The notes beneath the pieces are model-generated. The model ran no database searches and was not told the DNA's origin. It worked only from the letters and a program-made list of their open reading frames with translations. Source: an uncultured Alphaproteobacteria bacterium (lineage in GTDB: Bacteria; Pseudomonadota; Alphaproteobacteria; Rs-D84). From it: a DNA stretch of 64,000 nt. The stretch covers positions 62,001-126,000 of the forward strand of contig CALXMR010000003.1 of the NCBI GenBank assembly GCA_944389525.1, in the 5' to 3' direction. Below are positions 1 to 9,334 of the stretch, one piece after another; within the stretch, counting starts at the first letter, position 1, and each line of letters starts with the position of its first letter. A program made the position numbers and the translations under genes.

Positions 1-1223
1 AACAGGCATTAAAGAAAGAAAAAGACGAAGATTCAAAAAAACGGTTAAAAGAACTGGACGCTGTTATCAAAGAAACCCAGGCGGAATCAGAAAAATTAAC
101 CGCGGCGTGGCGCGCAGAACAGTCAAAGATGCGGGCGTTGTCGGATGCGATGGCGGCACTGGATGCGGCCAAGGCCGAAGTTGCCACCGCAATGCGTAAT
201 GGTGATTATGAAAAGGCGTCTGCATTGCAATATGGTAAAATCCCAGAACTGGAAGAAGAAATTCGCAAAATGAATGCGGACGCGCGCGAATATAAAACAG
301 TGTTGCCAGAACATATCGCCGCCGTGGTCAGTAAATGGACCGGTGTGCCGGCGGACAAGTTAAGTGTTGAAGAACAATCAAAACTGTTGAATATCGAAGA
401 TGAATTGCGCCGGCGCGTTGTTGGCCAAGATCATGCGTTGTCTGTGGTGGCGCGTGCAATTCGCCGCAGTCGGGCGGGGCTGTCTGATCCGCATCGCCCA
501 GCAGGCAGTTTTATGTTCTTGGGGCCGACCGGTGTCGGTAAAACCGAAGTAGCCAAGGCATTGGCAGAATATCTGTTTAATGACGATACCGCAATGACCC
601 GTATTGATATGAGTGAATATATGGAACCACATTCGGTGTCGCGTCTGATTGGCAGTCCCCCGGGATATGTTGGTTATGAACAGGGTGGGGTGTTGACCGA
701 AAGTGTGCGGCGCCGGCCGTATCAAGTGTTGCTGTTCGATGAAATTGAAAAGGCCAATCCAGATGTGTTCAATGTTTTCTTGCAAATATTGGATGATGGT
801 CGTCTGACCGATGGCCAGGGTCATGTTGTGAACTTTACAAATACAATCATAATAATGACCAGCAATTTGCCAGATATGGATGCGGTAAAGAAACAATTCC
901 GTCCTGAATTCATCAATCGTATTGATGAAATTGTGTTCTTTGATCCGTTGGGCAAAGATGTCATGGCGGGTATCGTGAAAATCCAATTGCGTAATTTGGA
1001 ACAGCGTTTGGCCGAACGCCGTATTAACATAGAGGTGTCGGACAAGGCAATCAAATGGCTGGGGGATAATGGATATGACCCAGTGTTTGGTGCGCGCCCG
1101 TTAAAGCGTCTGATTACATCGGCGGTCGAAGACAAAATTGCAGATTTGATTTTGTCTGGGCAAGTTGGTGAAGGCAGTACCATATATGTCGATGTTCATG
1201 GCAAGGAATTAACGGTAAAATAA
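1..1223 (+). CDS. clpB: ATP-dependent chaperone ClpB, C-terminal part (5' end outside window)
   Basis: The frame is open from base 3, so about 406 C-terminal residues of a protein usually near 860 are visible. The first ~60 residues are charged and coiled-coil-like, as expected for the end of the ClpB middle domain. The second AAA+ module follows: Walker A GPTGVGKT (about 522-545), Walker B LLFDEIEKA (about 727-756), and the arginine-finger region FRPEFINRID (about 898-927). It ends with the C-terminal small domain containing GYDPVFGARPLKR. ClpB is a cytoplasmic hexameric disaggregase that works with DnaK. The stretch between TSNL and FRPEF has only 9 residues, whereas I recall about 28 in E. 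coli. A terminator follows directly. Confidence 0.95.
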   Translation, partial: QALKKEKDEDSKKRLKELDAVIKETQAESEKLTAAWRAEQSKMRALSDAMAALDAAKAEVATAMRNGDYEKASALQYGKIPELEEEIRKMNADAREYKTVLPEHIAAVVSKWTGVPADKLSVEEQSKLLNIEDELRRRVVGQDHALSVVARAIRRSRAGLSDPHRPAGSFMFLGPTGVGKTEVAKALAEYLFNDDTAMTRIDMSEYMEPHSVSRLIGSPPGYVGYEQGGVLTESVRRRPYQVLLFDEIEKANPDVFNVFLQILDDGRLTDGQGHVVNFTNTIIIMTSNLPDMDAVKKQFRPEFINRIDEIVFFDPLGKDVMAGIVKIQLRNLEQRLAERRINIEVSDKAIKWLGDNGYDPVFGARPLKRLITSAVEDKIADLILSGQVGEGSTIYVDVHGKELTVK

Positions 1224-1250
1224 AAATCCCCCAAACGGGGGATTTTTTTT
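1224..1250. terminator. Bidirectional intrinsic terminator between clpB and rpsU
   Basis: A hairpin of five C and five G residues around an AAA loop is flanked by A-runs on the left and T-runs on the right. It can end clpB on the plus strand and rpsU on the minus strand. Confidence 0.85.
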
Positions 1251-1455
1251 AGAAACCGAAAACCATTCTTTGTTTCGATTGCCGTTTCTTTTCGTTGCGA
1301 ACGGCTTCTTCTTTCATACGCTTGCGTTTTGTGGTTGGTTTTTCATAACGCTGGCGTTCTTTCATTTCGCGGTACAGACCTTCTTTTTGCGATTTGCGTT
1401 TTGCAACGCGCAGTGCCTGTTCCACATTGTTATCGCGAACCAGAACCTTTACCAT
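1249..1455 (-). CDS. rpsU: 30S ribosomal protein bS21
   Basis: This 68-residue, very basic protein starts [16 protein letters not shown] and continues with a Lys/Arg-rich helix containing KRKSQKEG, the standard bS21 pattern. bS21 sits near the mRNA-rRNA contact on the small subunit. The length is normal for the alphaproteobacterial form. A GGGGGTG Shine-Dalgarno sequence lies just upstream of the ATG. tRNA-Ala lies upstream on the same strand, and both are probably transcribed from the strong promoter at 1609-1637. Confidence 0.93.
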   Translation of the reverse strand: MVKVLVRDNNVEQALRVAKRKSQKEGLYREMKERQRYEKPTTKRKRMKEEAVRNEKKRQSKQRMVFGF

Positions 1456-1496
1456 ATGTTATTCACCCCCTTTGGCGTATTTCATAATTATTTTTT

Positions 1497-1572
1497 TGGT
1501 GGAGCCAATCAGACTCGAACTGACGACCCCCTGCTTGCAAAGCAGGTGCTCTACCAACTGAGCTATGACCCC
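1497..1572 (-). tRNA. tRNA-Ala (anticodon TGC)
   Basis: The minus strand folds into a 76-base cloverleaf starting GGGGTCATAGCTCAG with an encoded CCA end. The anticodon stem-loop is CCTGC-TTTGCAA-GCAGG, giving anticodon TGC, and the T-arm carries GTTCGAGTC. It lies about 40 bases upstream of rpsU on the same strand. Confidence 0.97.
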
Positions 1573-1608
1573 AAAACTTTGCCTGGTTTTACCTATTAGA
1601 GCCCACGA

Positions 1609-1637
1609 ATTTTATACATATTTAATGATATTGTCAA
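1609..1637 (-). promoter_or_regulatory. sigma70-type promoter for tRNA-Ala and rpsU
   Basis: On the minus strand the -35 TTGACA (1637-1632) and -10 TAAAAT (1614-1609) are separated by exactly 17 bases. Expected transcription start is near 1602, about 30 bases before the tRNA. Confidence 0.8.
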
Positions 1638-1672
1638 ATTAAAAATGAAAATACAGGTTTAAAATCTTTCGC

Positions 1673-1701
1673 TGGACAGTTTTTAGTATTCGGCATATAA
1701 T
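1673..1701 (+). promoter_or_regulatory. sigma70-type promoter directly at the start of the ABC exporter gene
   Basis: TGGACA (1673-1678), a 17-base spacer and TATAAT (1696-1701) lie only 8 bases before the ATG at 1710. The expected transcription start is therefore at or next to the start codon, implying a leaderless message. Confidence 0.65.
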
Positions 1702-1709
1702 GCATTGCT

Positions 1710-3530
1710 ATGTTAAAGAAAATTAAAAAACAAATCAGAAACATAATCAAGGGTGACGAAACGAATATTCGCATCAAATGGTCGTTGTACGCGCGTGTGT
1801 GGCGCGAAATTGGACGGCCACAGTTAAAATGGCTGTTGATGGGGGTCGCGGCAACAATCTGTGCCGCCGGGGCCGAAGCGTATACGATTACCCTGGTGCA
1901 ACAGGTTGTGGACAAGGCCTTTATTCAAAAAAGTATGGCGCATATATACTTTTTTGGGTTGCAGGTTATTGCCGCATTCGGGTTCAAGGGCGTATTTAAT
2001 TATTCTAAATCGCTGATTATGGCCAAGGCCGGGTTGAATGCATCGGCCAATTTACAAAAACGAATATACAGTCATATGCTGCATATGAATGTGTCAAAGT
2101 TTTATGGTGATGGTATTGGCAAACATTTAAATTACTTTGGGGTCCAGGCGGGGGCGGTTTTGAACCTGGTAACGGGGACATTAATCAGTACAATTCAACA
2201 GATTGCGACATTGGCCATGACACTGGGGCTGATGGTGTATTATGCACCCCAGTTGTGTGCGGTGTTGTTGTTCTTGGTGCCGGCGATATTAATCCCAATG
2301 GTTCTGATTATGCGCAAGCGCAGAAAGTTGTCTCGTCAATCATTCGGCATCGCAAATGATGTGACACAACACCTAAACCAAACCTTGCGCGGGATGAAGA
2401 CTATCCAGGCGTTTGGTACCGAAGACGCAGAAACGAAAAAGTTTTCGCGAATACTGGATACATCTATGTGTAATTCGTACAAGGGAACCCAGGCGTTCGC
2501 ATTACAGTCGCCGTTATTGGAACTGATGATTTCAATTGGTTTGTGTATGGCGTTGATTATTGGTGGGCACTTTATCGTCAGTGGCGCAATCACAACCGGT
2601 GATTTTACAGCGTTCTTGTTGGCGTTGACCGCCGCGTACAAGCCTGCGCGCAGTATCACCAGCACCAGCAACACTGTCCAGCATGGATTATTGGCGGCGG
2701 AGATATTGTTTGATTTCTTGGACAGCAAACCAGATATTCAAAATGCGCCAAATGCAGTTGAGTTGCAACCAGGGGACATGTCCGTTGCGTTCGATCATGT
2801 CTATTTCGAATATAATCCGGGTGAACCGGTGTTGCAGGATATTAATCTGCATGTGCCAGCGGGCAAGGTTTGTGCGCTGGTTGGGCCATCAGGTGGTGGC
2901 AAGACAACAATGTTTAATCTGATTGAACGGTTCTATGAACCACAGCGCGGTCGGGTCGAAATTAATCGGCATGATATTAAAAAATATACGCTGGAATCGC
3001 TGCGTCATAATATTGCCGAAGTTTCCCAGGATGTGTTCTTGTTTAACGGCACAATCGAAGAAAATATTAAATACGGTATGCCAGATGCCACATTTGAACA
3101 GGTCCAGGCCGCAGCCCGCGCCGCAAATGCCCATGATTTTATCATGACATTCCCAAAGAAATATAAATCCAAGGTTGGCGAAGGGGGGGCGTTATTGTCT
3201 GGGGGGCAAAAACAACGAATCGCCATCGCGCGCGCAATATTAAAAGATGCACCGATTTTGTTGCTGGACGAAGCGACATCCGCGCTGGACACGCAAAGCG
3301 AGAAGTTGATACAGTCTGCGTTGAAAGACTTGATGCGTGGGCGCACGACTTTTGTTATTGCGCACAGGTTGTCGACTATTCTGGATGCGGATATAATTTG
3401 CGTTGTCAAAGATGGGCGCATAATCGAACAAGGCACGGACGAGGAGTTAGTTGCGCTGGGCGGTGAATACAAAAAACTGCGCGATATTCAATTTAAATCC
3501 ACGGGCAAGGTAGCCAAGAAAAAGAAGTAA
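1710..3530 (+). CDS. MsbA-like ABC exporter (fused membrane and ATPase domains)
   Basis: A 606-residue half-transporter. The N-terminal ~320 residues hold about six hydrophobic membrane segments of the type-I exporter fold. The C-terminal ABC ATPase has Walker A GPSGGGKT (around residue 393), signature LLSGGQKQR (around 497), Walker B ILLLDEAT (around 516) and a following switch His in IAHRLS. Length and order fit the MsbA lipid-flippase family, which moves lipid A-core across the inner membrane as a homodimer; a peptide or drug exporter cannot be excluded from sequence alone. The gene stands alone and no Shine-Dalgarno sequence is visible before the ATG. Confidence 0.85.
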   Translation: MLKKIKKQIRNIIKGDETNIRIKWSLYARVWREIGRPQLKWLLMGVAATICAAGAEAYTITLVQQVVDKAFIQKSMAHIYFFGLQVIAAFGFKGVFNYSKSLIMAKAGLNASANLQKRIYSHMLHMNVSKFYGDGIGKHLNYFGVQAGAVLNLVTGTLISTIQQIATLAMTLGLMVYYAPQLCAVLLFLVPAILIPMVLIMRKRRKLSRQSFGIANDVTQHLNQTLRGMKTIQAFGTEDAETKKFSRILDTSMCNSYKGTQAFALQSPLLELMISIGLCMALIIGGHFIVSGAITTGDFTAFLLALTAAYKPARSITSTSNTVQHGLLAAEILFDFLDSKPDIQNAPNAVELQPGDMSVAFDHVYFEYNPGEPVLQDINLHVPAGKVCALVGPSGGGKTTMFNLIERFYEPQRGRVEINRHDIKKYTLESLRHNIAEVSQDVFLFNGTIEENIKYGMPDATFEQVQAAARAANAHDFIMTFPKKYKSKVGEGGALLSGGQKQRIAIARAILKDAPILLLDEATSALDTQSEKLIQSALKDLMRGRTTFVIAHRLSTILDADIICVVKDGRIIEQGTDEELVALGGEYKKLRDIQFKSTGKVAKKKK

Positions 3531-3621
3531 TCTTGTTGTATTTATAGTCAAAGTTTTTGGTGTTTTCTTGGGCGGATAAATGTGATACAATTCCAAGGAT
3601 AGAAAACAAAAGGATTTTGAT

Positions 3622-4116
3622 ATGCCAGTTGCAAAAAAAACTGTAAAGAAACAGCGCGAACCAGTTACCAGTAAAAAGTATACTAATATGTTCCAGGCGT
3701 ATGGTGCGTTTTGGCGGCGTGGTTTTACCGAATGGGCGGGCACATCATCACGGTCGGAATATTGGTGGTCGGTCCTGGTTAATTTTTTGGTGATTATTGG
3801 TTGGGTGTTCTTGGTCGCTGTGGCGGGGTGGCAGGGCGGTTTTTATGCGCCAGTGCACTTTGTTTATACCCCGGGGGTTATGGTATTGGCTGCGTTGATG
3901 GTTGTGTTTAGTGTTGCAGTTATAATTCCATCACTGTCCATGACCGTGCGGCGTTTGCACGATGCGGGGTTGAGTGCGTGGTGGATGATGCTGTTAATTG
4001 GTACCGCAGTCGAAGGATTGGATGTTATTATCAGTATCGTATTCTTTGTGTTTTCTGTATTGCCAACCAAAGAAACAGACAATCCATACCATGGGTTTAA
4101 TAAAGTGACAAAATAA
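3622..4116 (+). CDS. DUF805 family inner-membrane protein
   Basis: A 164-residue protein with a basic N-terminus, then YGAFWRRGFTEWAGTSSRSEYWW, and later SMTVRRLHDAGLSAWW. The pairing of an S-R-x-E-Y-W segment with an R-R-L-H-D-x-G motif is typical of DUF805. About three or four hydrophobic segments are visible. The biochemical function of the family is not established. AAGGATTT precedes the start at suitable spacing. A terminator follows, shared with polA on the opposite strand. Confidence 0.85.
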   Translation: MPVAKKTVKKQREPVTSKKYTNMFQAYGAFWRRGFTEWAGTSSRSEYWWSVLVNFLVIIGWVFLVAVAGWQGGFYAPVHFVYTPGVMVLAALMVVFSVAVIIPSLSMTVRRLHDAGLSAWWMMLLIGTAVEGLDVIISIVFFVFSVLPTKETDNPYHGFNKVTK

Positions 4117-4143
4117 AAAAGTCCGCCAGATGGCGGATTTTTA
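4115..4143. terminator. Bidirectional terminator between the DUF805 gene and polA
   Basis: TCCGCC-AGAT-GGCGGA hairpin with A-run before and T-run after, placed between two converging genes. Confidence 0.85.
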
Positions 4144-6912
4144 TTTGCCCCAATATTTCCCAATTACATAGTCTGCCGCCAGGGGCACAGACAGGTGCGC
4201 AACATTTTCCATGGCAACTTCGATTTTTTGTGCAAAGTCGTTCGCCACGGATTCATCGCATTCGAAAATGATTTCATCATGAACCTGCATAATCATTTTA
4301 ATTTTATCAGCGTTTGGTTGTATTATGTCACGGTCAATATTTACCATGGCGCATCGCATTAAATCTGCCTCGAATCCTTGGATTGGGGCGTTTATCGCCG
4401 CGCGCATCGCATACGCGCGCATGCGGGGATTTTTTACATCAGGCAATTCAATCCGGCGTCCCCATGGGGTATAAACGCATGCATTTTTCATGGCGAATTC
4501 TTTGACCGATTCGATATATTTTTCAACCTCTGGCAGGCCGGCCATATAAGAATCTATTATATTCTGGGCGGCGGCGCGTGAAATTCCCAATTGTCCCGCC
4601 AGACCAAATGACGAAATTCCGTATATTATTGAAAAGTTTACCGTCTTGGCCGCGCGGCGTAAATCCCGCGGCACTGGTGCATCTTGTGCAATTCTGAATA
4701 TTTGACGGGCGGTTTGTTCATGGATGTCGGCGCCCGATTTAAATGTTTCTTTGAATGTCTGGACATTGGCAACATCGGCCAACAGACGCAATTGAATCTG
4801 GGAATAGTCCGCAGATATTAACACACGACCCGCGGGGGCAATAAAACATTTTCTGATTTCTGTGCCCAGTTCTGTTTTAATTGGTATGTTTTGCAAATTT
4901 GGATCGCGACTGGACAGGCGGCCGGTGTTTGTGCTGGTTTGCAGATATGTTGTATGAATGCGGCCATCTGATGCAATTTGGCGCGGCAATGCGTCCGTGT
5001 ATGTGCCCGCCAGCTTTGCGATTGAACGCCAATTTAGAATTTTTTCAATTATTGGATGTGCGTCTATTAAATCGTTCAATGTTTCTGCATCGGTGGAACG
5101 TTTTCGATTCGCAGGTAATTGCAATTCGTCAAACAAAACCGTCCCCAATTGTTTCGGACTGGCGATATTGAATTCATGTCCGGCCAGTTGCCAGATTTCG
5201 GATTCCAGTGTACCCAGTTGGTTGTGGAACACACCAGACAGTTGTTTAAATCCATCGCGGTTTACCAACACGCCGGCGCGTTCTATTTTTAATAATACCG
5301 GCATTAATGGCAAATCGCATTTTTCGTACAGTTCGCGCAGTTTTTCATTTTTGTCCAGTTCTGGGCGCATTAATTTATACAGTGCCATGCATACGATGGC
5401 ATCTTCGGCGGCGTATGGGGTTGCGGCCGTGATATCCAGCGTGTCAAAATGCATATCTGCATCGCGGGTCTTTGGCGGGAACAGGGCGGCAAACGCGATA
5501 TTTGTATGCCCCAGATATTTTTGTGCCAATTCGTCCAGCCCATGCCCGTGCAATGTTCCGTGCAGTGCATATGATAACAGCATTGTGTCATCAAATGGCG
5601 CGATTTTTTCAATTTCCCAATTTTCGTTGGCCAACATATGCAGGTCAAATTTCAGGTTATGTCCAACCTTGGTAATATTTTTATTTGTAAATATCGGCCA
5701 CAGTTTTTCGCGTACTGTTTCGATATCCAGTTGGTTTGGTGCGATTGATTGTTCATTAAATAAATCGCCGCCCCCCGTGCGATGCCGAATCGGTACATAT
5801 GCGCCATGTGACGAATCGGTTGCCAGTGATATGCCAACGATTTTTGAATTTATATAATCCAGGCCGGTTGTTTCAGTATCAAACGCGATTGTGTCTGTGA
5901 CGCGCGACAAGAATTTATCCAGTGCATCTGGGGTCGTTATGGTTTCAAATGTGAATTCCAGCGTGTCCCCAGATACGGGCGTTGTTTCGGTTGGTATATC
6001 GCATTGGGATGCGGCGTATTCAAACGGGACTGGTTTTGGGCCGGCATTAAATTTTTCCATTGGGAACAGTTTTTCAATTTTTGCAACCAACGAATTACTT
6101 TCCAGTTGTTCGCGCACAAACGCCAACGCGGCCGGCGTGTTAAATATAAACGGGTTGATTTGCAGTCCGGACAAATCGACATCTGTTTTCAGTGTGACCA
6201 GTTGTTTTGATATATATGCACTGTCACGATTATCGCGCAACATGTTGCGTGTGCGTTCATTTTTTACATCGTCCAGATGTTCATACAGCGCATCTAATGA
6301 CCCAAATTGATTTATTAATTCAGCGGCCTTTTTCGGGCCGATACCGGGAACACCGGGCACATTGTCAGACGAATCGCCCATCAGGCTTTGTACATCAATA
6401 ACCTGGTCTGGGCGAACGCCGAATTTTTCCATAACGCCATCAGCGCGGATTTCGCGTTGCTTCATACCATCGTACAAGAACACACAATCAGACACCAGTT
6501 GCATTAAATCTTTGTCACTGGTGATGATTCGTGTGGCGTTTGGCGCGGTACAATTTTCGCGTGCGATTGTGGCGATTACATCATCTGCTTCGACCCCGGG
6601 GATACACAGCACAGGTATACCCATTGCGGCCACGCCCTGGCGAACCAGGTACGATTGCGATATTAAATCGGCCGGTGTTTCGTGTCGATTTGCCTTGTAT
6701 GCGGGGTAAATATCCTGGCGGAAAGATTGGCGTGATGCATCGAATACACATACAAATGCATCCGCATCTGATGTCGCGGCCAATATCGGCAACAACATAT
6801 TAAAGAATCCATATACCGCCCCAGTTGGTGTGCCGTCTGCGCGGGTCAGGCGGCTGTGCACACCATAGTATGCGCGGAACAGTAACGAATTGCCATCAAT
6901 CAGTGTCAGCAT
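4141..6912 (-). CDS. polA: DNA polymerase I
   Basis: A 923-residue, full-length three-domain enzyme. The N-terminal 5'-3' exonuclease begins with DGNSLLFRAYYG and carries the SDKDLMQLV segment. The 3'-5' exonuclease keeps all motifs: FDTETTG, NLKFDLHML and AAEDAIV, so proofreading should be active. The polymerase domain has motif A ADYSQIQLRLLA, motif B RRAAKTVNFSIIYG and motif C MQVHDEIIF at about residues 875-883. It removes RNA primers and fills gaps in repair and Okazaki fragment processing. It is a single gene converging on the DUF805 gene. Several Rickettsiales relatives lack the 3'-5' motifs; this one does not. Confidence 0.98.
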   Translation of the reverse strand: MLTLIDGNSLLFRAYYGVHSRLTRADGTPTGAVYGFFNMLLPILAATSDADAFVCVFDASRQSFRQDIYPAYKANRHETPADLISQSYLVRQGVAAMGIPVLCIPGVEADDVIATIARENCTAPNATRIITSDKDLMQLVSDCVFLYDGMKQREIRADGVMEKFGVRPDQVIDVQSLMGDSSDNVPGVPGIGPKKAAELINQFGSLDALYEHLDDVKNERTRNMLRDNRDSAYISKQLVTLKTDVDLSGLQINPFIFNTPAALAFVREQLESNSLVAKIEKLFPMEKFNAGPKPVPFEYAASQCDIPTETTPVSGDTLEFTFETITTPDALDKFLSRVTDTIAFDTETTGLDYINSKIVGISLATDSSHGAYVPIRHRTGGGDLFNEQSIAPNQLDIETVREKLWPIFTNKNITKVGHNLKFDLHMLANENWEIEKIAPFDDTMLLSYALHGTLHGHGLDELAQKYLGHTNIAFAALFPPKTRDADMHFDTLDITAATPYAAEDAIVCMALYKLMRPELDKNEKLRELYEKCDLPLMPVLLKIERAGVLVNRDGFKQLSGVFHNQLGTLESEIWQLAGHEFNIASPKQLGTVLFDELQLPANRKRSTDAETLNDLIDAHPIIEKILNWRSIAKLAGTYTDALPRQIASDGRIHTTYLQTSTNTGRLSSRDPNLQNIPIKTELGTEIRKCFIAPAGRVLISADYSQIQLRLLADVANVQTFKETFKSGADIHEQTARQIFRIAQDAPVPRDLRRAAKTVNFSIIYGISSFGLAGQLGISRAAAQNIIDSYMAGLPEVEKYIESVKEFAMKNACVYTPWGRRIELPDVKNPRMRAYAMRAAINAPIQGFEADLMRCAMVNIDRDIIQPNADKIKMIMQVHDEIIFECDESVANDFAQKIEVAMENVAHLSVPLAADYVIGKYWGK

Positions 6913-6942
6913 ATTTTTCCCAATAGTTTTATTTTTTTTGTG

Positions 6943-7479
6943 TTAAAAGATATAACGCAGTTTCAGGCGACCTTCATATTGCAGAATATCGGGCGCGATG
7001 TTCGCGATTTCATAAATATTCGGCAGGTACATCACCCGACCTTCGACATCAATTTTCAGCGGCAACACATGGATGTTAAATGTTATGCCCAACATACCCT
7101 GGTACGCGGTGACTTTTTCAATATCTGTGCCATTCATGTCGCCATCAAAAACCGTACCGATACCCGCGCCAATATACGGCTGGATTGTGGTTGTCGGCAG
7201 TTTAGCATACGCATTTATCAACCCCAGGTGCAGTTTAGTATCTTTTGGTGTCATATAATCGTATTCCAGTTCCACGCGCAAAATCGGAATATCGAACCCG
7301 GCGGTGGCACTGAACGATTGGGCATTATCTGTGGTATTGTCGTCATCAACAAATATTGTCGCAGAACCAATTCCAAACCCCAGCCCGATATACGGATCAA
7401 ACAACAACGCGGCATTTGAATTTGTGCAGAACAACGCGGCAGATACAGCAACCAGTGCGCCAGAAATTTTTAGATTCAT
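6943..7479 (-). CDS. Small outer-membrane beta-barrel protein
   Basis: A 178-residue protein with a signal peptide ending around SNAALLF. It has alternating beta-strand sequence, repeated Gly-aromatic patterns (YIGLGFGIG, IQPYIGAGIG) and a C-terminal LKLRYIF ending in phenylalanine, the usual signal for the outer-membrane assembly machine. The size suits an eight-stranded OmpA/OmpW-type barrel. AGGAGAAAAAT precedes the ATG. No specific family was recognised. Confidence 0.75.
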   Translation of the reverse strand: MNLKISGALVAVSAALFCTNSNAALLFDPYIGLGFGIGSATIFVDDDNTTDNAQSFSATAGFDIPILRVELEYDYMTPKDTKLHLGLINAYAKLPTTTIQPYIGAGIGTVFDGDMNGTDIEKVTAYQGMLGITFNIHVLPLKIDVEGRVMYLPNIYEIANIAPDILQYEGRLKLRYIF

Positions 7480-7524
7480 ATTTTTCTCCTTTGTGATATA
7501 TTATAATAGAAAAAAGAGACATAT

Positions 7525-8061
7525 ATGCAAGAAAATAAACCATTGTTGGTCGTTGGTCTGGGGAACCCAGGTGCGCAGTATGCGCGCACCCGTCATAATG
7601 TTGGTTTTTTAACTGTGCGGCATTTTGTTCCGGGTGATGCGGTGTGGCGGCGTGAATTTAACGCGTTGACATACACGACCGACATTGACGGGCATCGTGT
7701 AATCTTTGCGTTGCCACAAACATTTATGAATAACAGTGGAATGGCGGTTGGCGCAATAATGAACTTTTATCGGATTCCACTGGAAAACCTGGTGGTGATT
7801 CACGATGATATGGATTTGCCGGTTGGCACGGTGCGTGAAAAGGTCGGCGGGGGCAGTGCGGGTCACAACGGCATAAAATCAATTGATGCCGCGGTTGGTC
7901 GGGACTATCGCCGGATTCGTATCGGAATTGGTCATCCACGTGCACTGGGGTTGCCGATAAATCCGGCAGATTGGGTTCTGGGGCGATTTAGTGATGTAGA
8001 AATGTCGGCAATTAATGACGCAGTATCAACGGTTAATTTTTGCCTGTCTCGTCATCATTGA
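7525..8061 (+). CDS. pth: Peptidyl-tRNA hydrolase, slightly short at the C-terminus
   Basis: The protein opens with LLVVGLGNPGAQYARTRHNVGF, holding the family Asn and the catalytic His of the RHN motif. It continues with TFMNNSGMAV, HDDMDLPVG and GGSAGHNGIKS. Pth frees tRNA from drop-off peptidyl-tRNAs. At 178 residues it lacks roughly the last 15 residues of the E. coli enzyme, ending VSTVNFCLSRHH. Its 3' end overlaps by 29 bases the 3' end of the cysteine-rich gene on the other strand, so the shortened end could reflect a boundary change between the two genes. Confidence 0.95.
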   Translation: MQENKPLLVVGLGNPGAQYARTRHNVGFLTVRHFVPGDAVWRREFNALTYTTDIDGHRVIFALPQTFMNNSGMAVGAIMNFYRIPLENLVVIHDDMDLPVGTVREKVGGGSAGHNGIKSIDAAVGRDYRRIRIGIGHPRALGLPINPADWVLGRFSDVEMSAINDAVSTVNFCLSRHH

Positions 8062-9226
8062 TTCTGTAATAAAACTTCAGATTATCACCCAGATAAAAAC
8101 AACCAATGCTGTCACAGAATTTTGTACCGTTGTTTTCGCCACCACCTATGTAACATTTATTTATAGAGCTTGCGCCGGCGTCACTGGTTGAACCCTTTGG
8201 ACAGGGTTTTTCGACCCCCCCAGAACAATAGTATCCAATTCGACATTTTTCTGCGATGATTTTTAAATACACTTTTTGTGCAAGTGGTGGAATATTACCG
8301 CCAACAGTCAATGACTCACATTTTTTGGTGCTTCCACTGTCATCTGTATAGGTGCATTCATATTCTTGGATTGCCATACCTTCGCCTGTTGGCTCGATAT
8401 TGTCTTTGATTGGGCAGTTAAATTCGCCAGTACTGTCGTTTATGATGCATGTTTGTGTTGAATCGATTATTTTGCCATTTTCATCAAGGTATGTAATTTG
8501 CTGTTCCAGGTTATTCCAACATGCATACAGTGTTTTGTCACCACCCAGTGATGCCCAGGTGCCAGTGAATTCACCACTGTTATTGAAAACACGAATTGCG
8601 CTGTTACAACCCGCATCGGTGTAATATCCTTTGAATTTTTTTATAGACAATTCTGGTTGCAATGCGTCACTGGGTAACTTTGTCGACCATGTTGTTGGTT
8701 TTTCGTTCATTGCAAATCCGGTGTTATATTTGTAATATGCAGTTTTGTCATTAAATCCAGAGAATAATGTATTTTTCTTTAAATCCAATTTATACACAAT
8801 GGCTATGCATGTTGTGTCATAATTCGACGGCGGGTTGTTTGGGCCACGACCTGTCAGGGTGCAACCCGCTGATGCATAGTACGTGCCACAATTGGTGCAT
8901 TTTGCCCCATCCCAGTATTGACCAGCGGCGCATGTCAGTTCCCATGGGCAATTGTCGGATGTGTTGCCAAGTGTGTCTTCATTATGTATGAAGGAAGCAG
9001 CATTTGGCTTTGTGCAAGCGTAACATTCATTCGTTGAATTTTGTGTAGGATAGAAAGATCCTGATGGGCAGGGGGAACAAATATCATTCTCATCATCATA
9101 GAAGCATCCTGCGGGACACGGGTCACCGGTGGAGGTACGTACACACATCCAGTGATCGCCACCAGCGGCATGCACATTTGGAATTGCGATAAATATTGAT
9201 AAAAAAATGATTGTCAGTTTTTTCAT
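8033..9226 (-). CDS. Secreted cysteine-rich protein with a Listeria-Bacteroides-type repeat
   Basis: I take MKKLTIIF at 9226 as the start because GGGGGA lies about 6 bases upstream; an in-frame ATG 21 bases earlier lacks such a site. The 397-residue product has a signal peptide (to about NVHA) and modules of CPxG type: CPAGCFYDDENDICSPCPSG, CAAGQYWDGAKC, RIGYYCSGG. The segment KFKGYYTDAGC...TLYACW resembles the Listeria-Bacteroides/InlB B-type repeat. Such modules occur in surface proteins. Function unknown. No lipobox or anchor is visible, so it is probably exported to periplasm or surface. Confidence 0.75.
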   Translation of the reverse strand: MKKLTIIFLSIFIAIPNVHAAGGDHWMCVRTSTGDPCPAGCFYDDENDICSPCPSGSFYPTQNSTNECYACTKPNAASFIHNEDTLGNTSDNCPWELTCAAGQYWDGAKCTNCGTYYASAGCTLTGRGPNNPPSNYDTTCIAIVYKLDLKKNTLFSGFNDKTAYYKYNTGFAMNEKPTTWSTKLPSDALQPELSIKKFKGYYTDAGCNSAIRVFNNSGEFTGTWASLGGDKTLYACWNNLEQQITYLDENGKIIDSTQTCIINDSTGEFNCPIKDNIEPTGEGMAIQEYECTYTDDSGSTKKCESLTVGGNIPPLAQKVYLKIIAEKCRIGYYCSGGVEKPCPKGSTSDAGASSINKCYIGGGENNGTKFCDSIGCFYLGDNLKFYYRINDDETGKN

Positions 9227-9334
9227 TTCTTGTCCCCCGTGCCGCATGAAATTACTGGTTCGTTTTATCAGATTTTTGCATGTTTACCGCCGTTGTGTCA
9301 ATGTATTTAAATAATGGTGTATGATATGCGACAC

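Noticed and set aside
378-986. 202-codon open frame on the minus strand
   Set aside because: Fully opposite the conserved ClpB AAA+ module, with no ribosome-binding site or recognisable product.
4958-5857. 299-codon open frame on the plus strand
   Set aside because: It lies fully inside polA on the opposite strand, has no domain and reflects codon bias.
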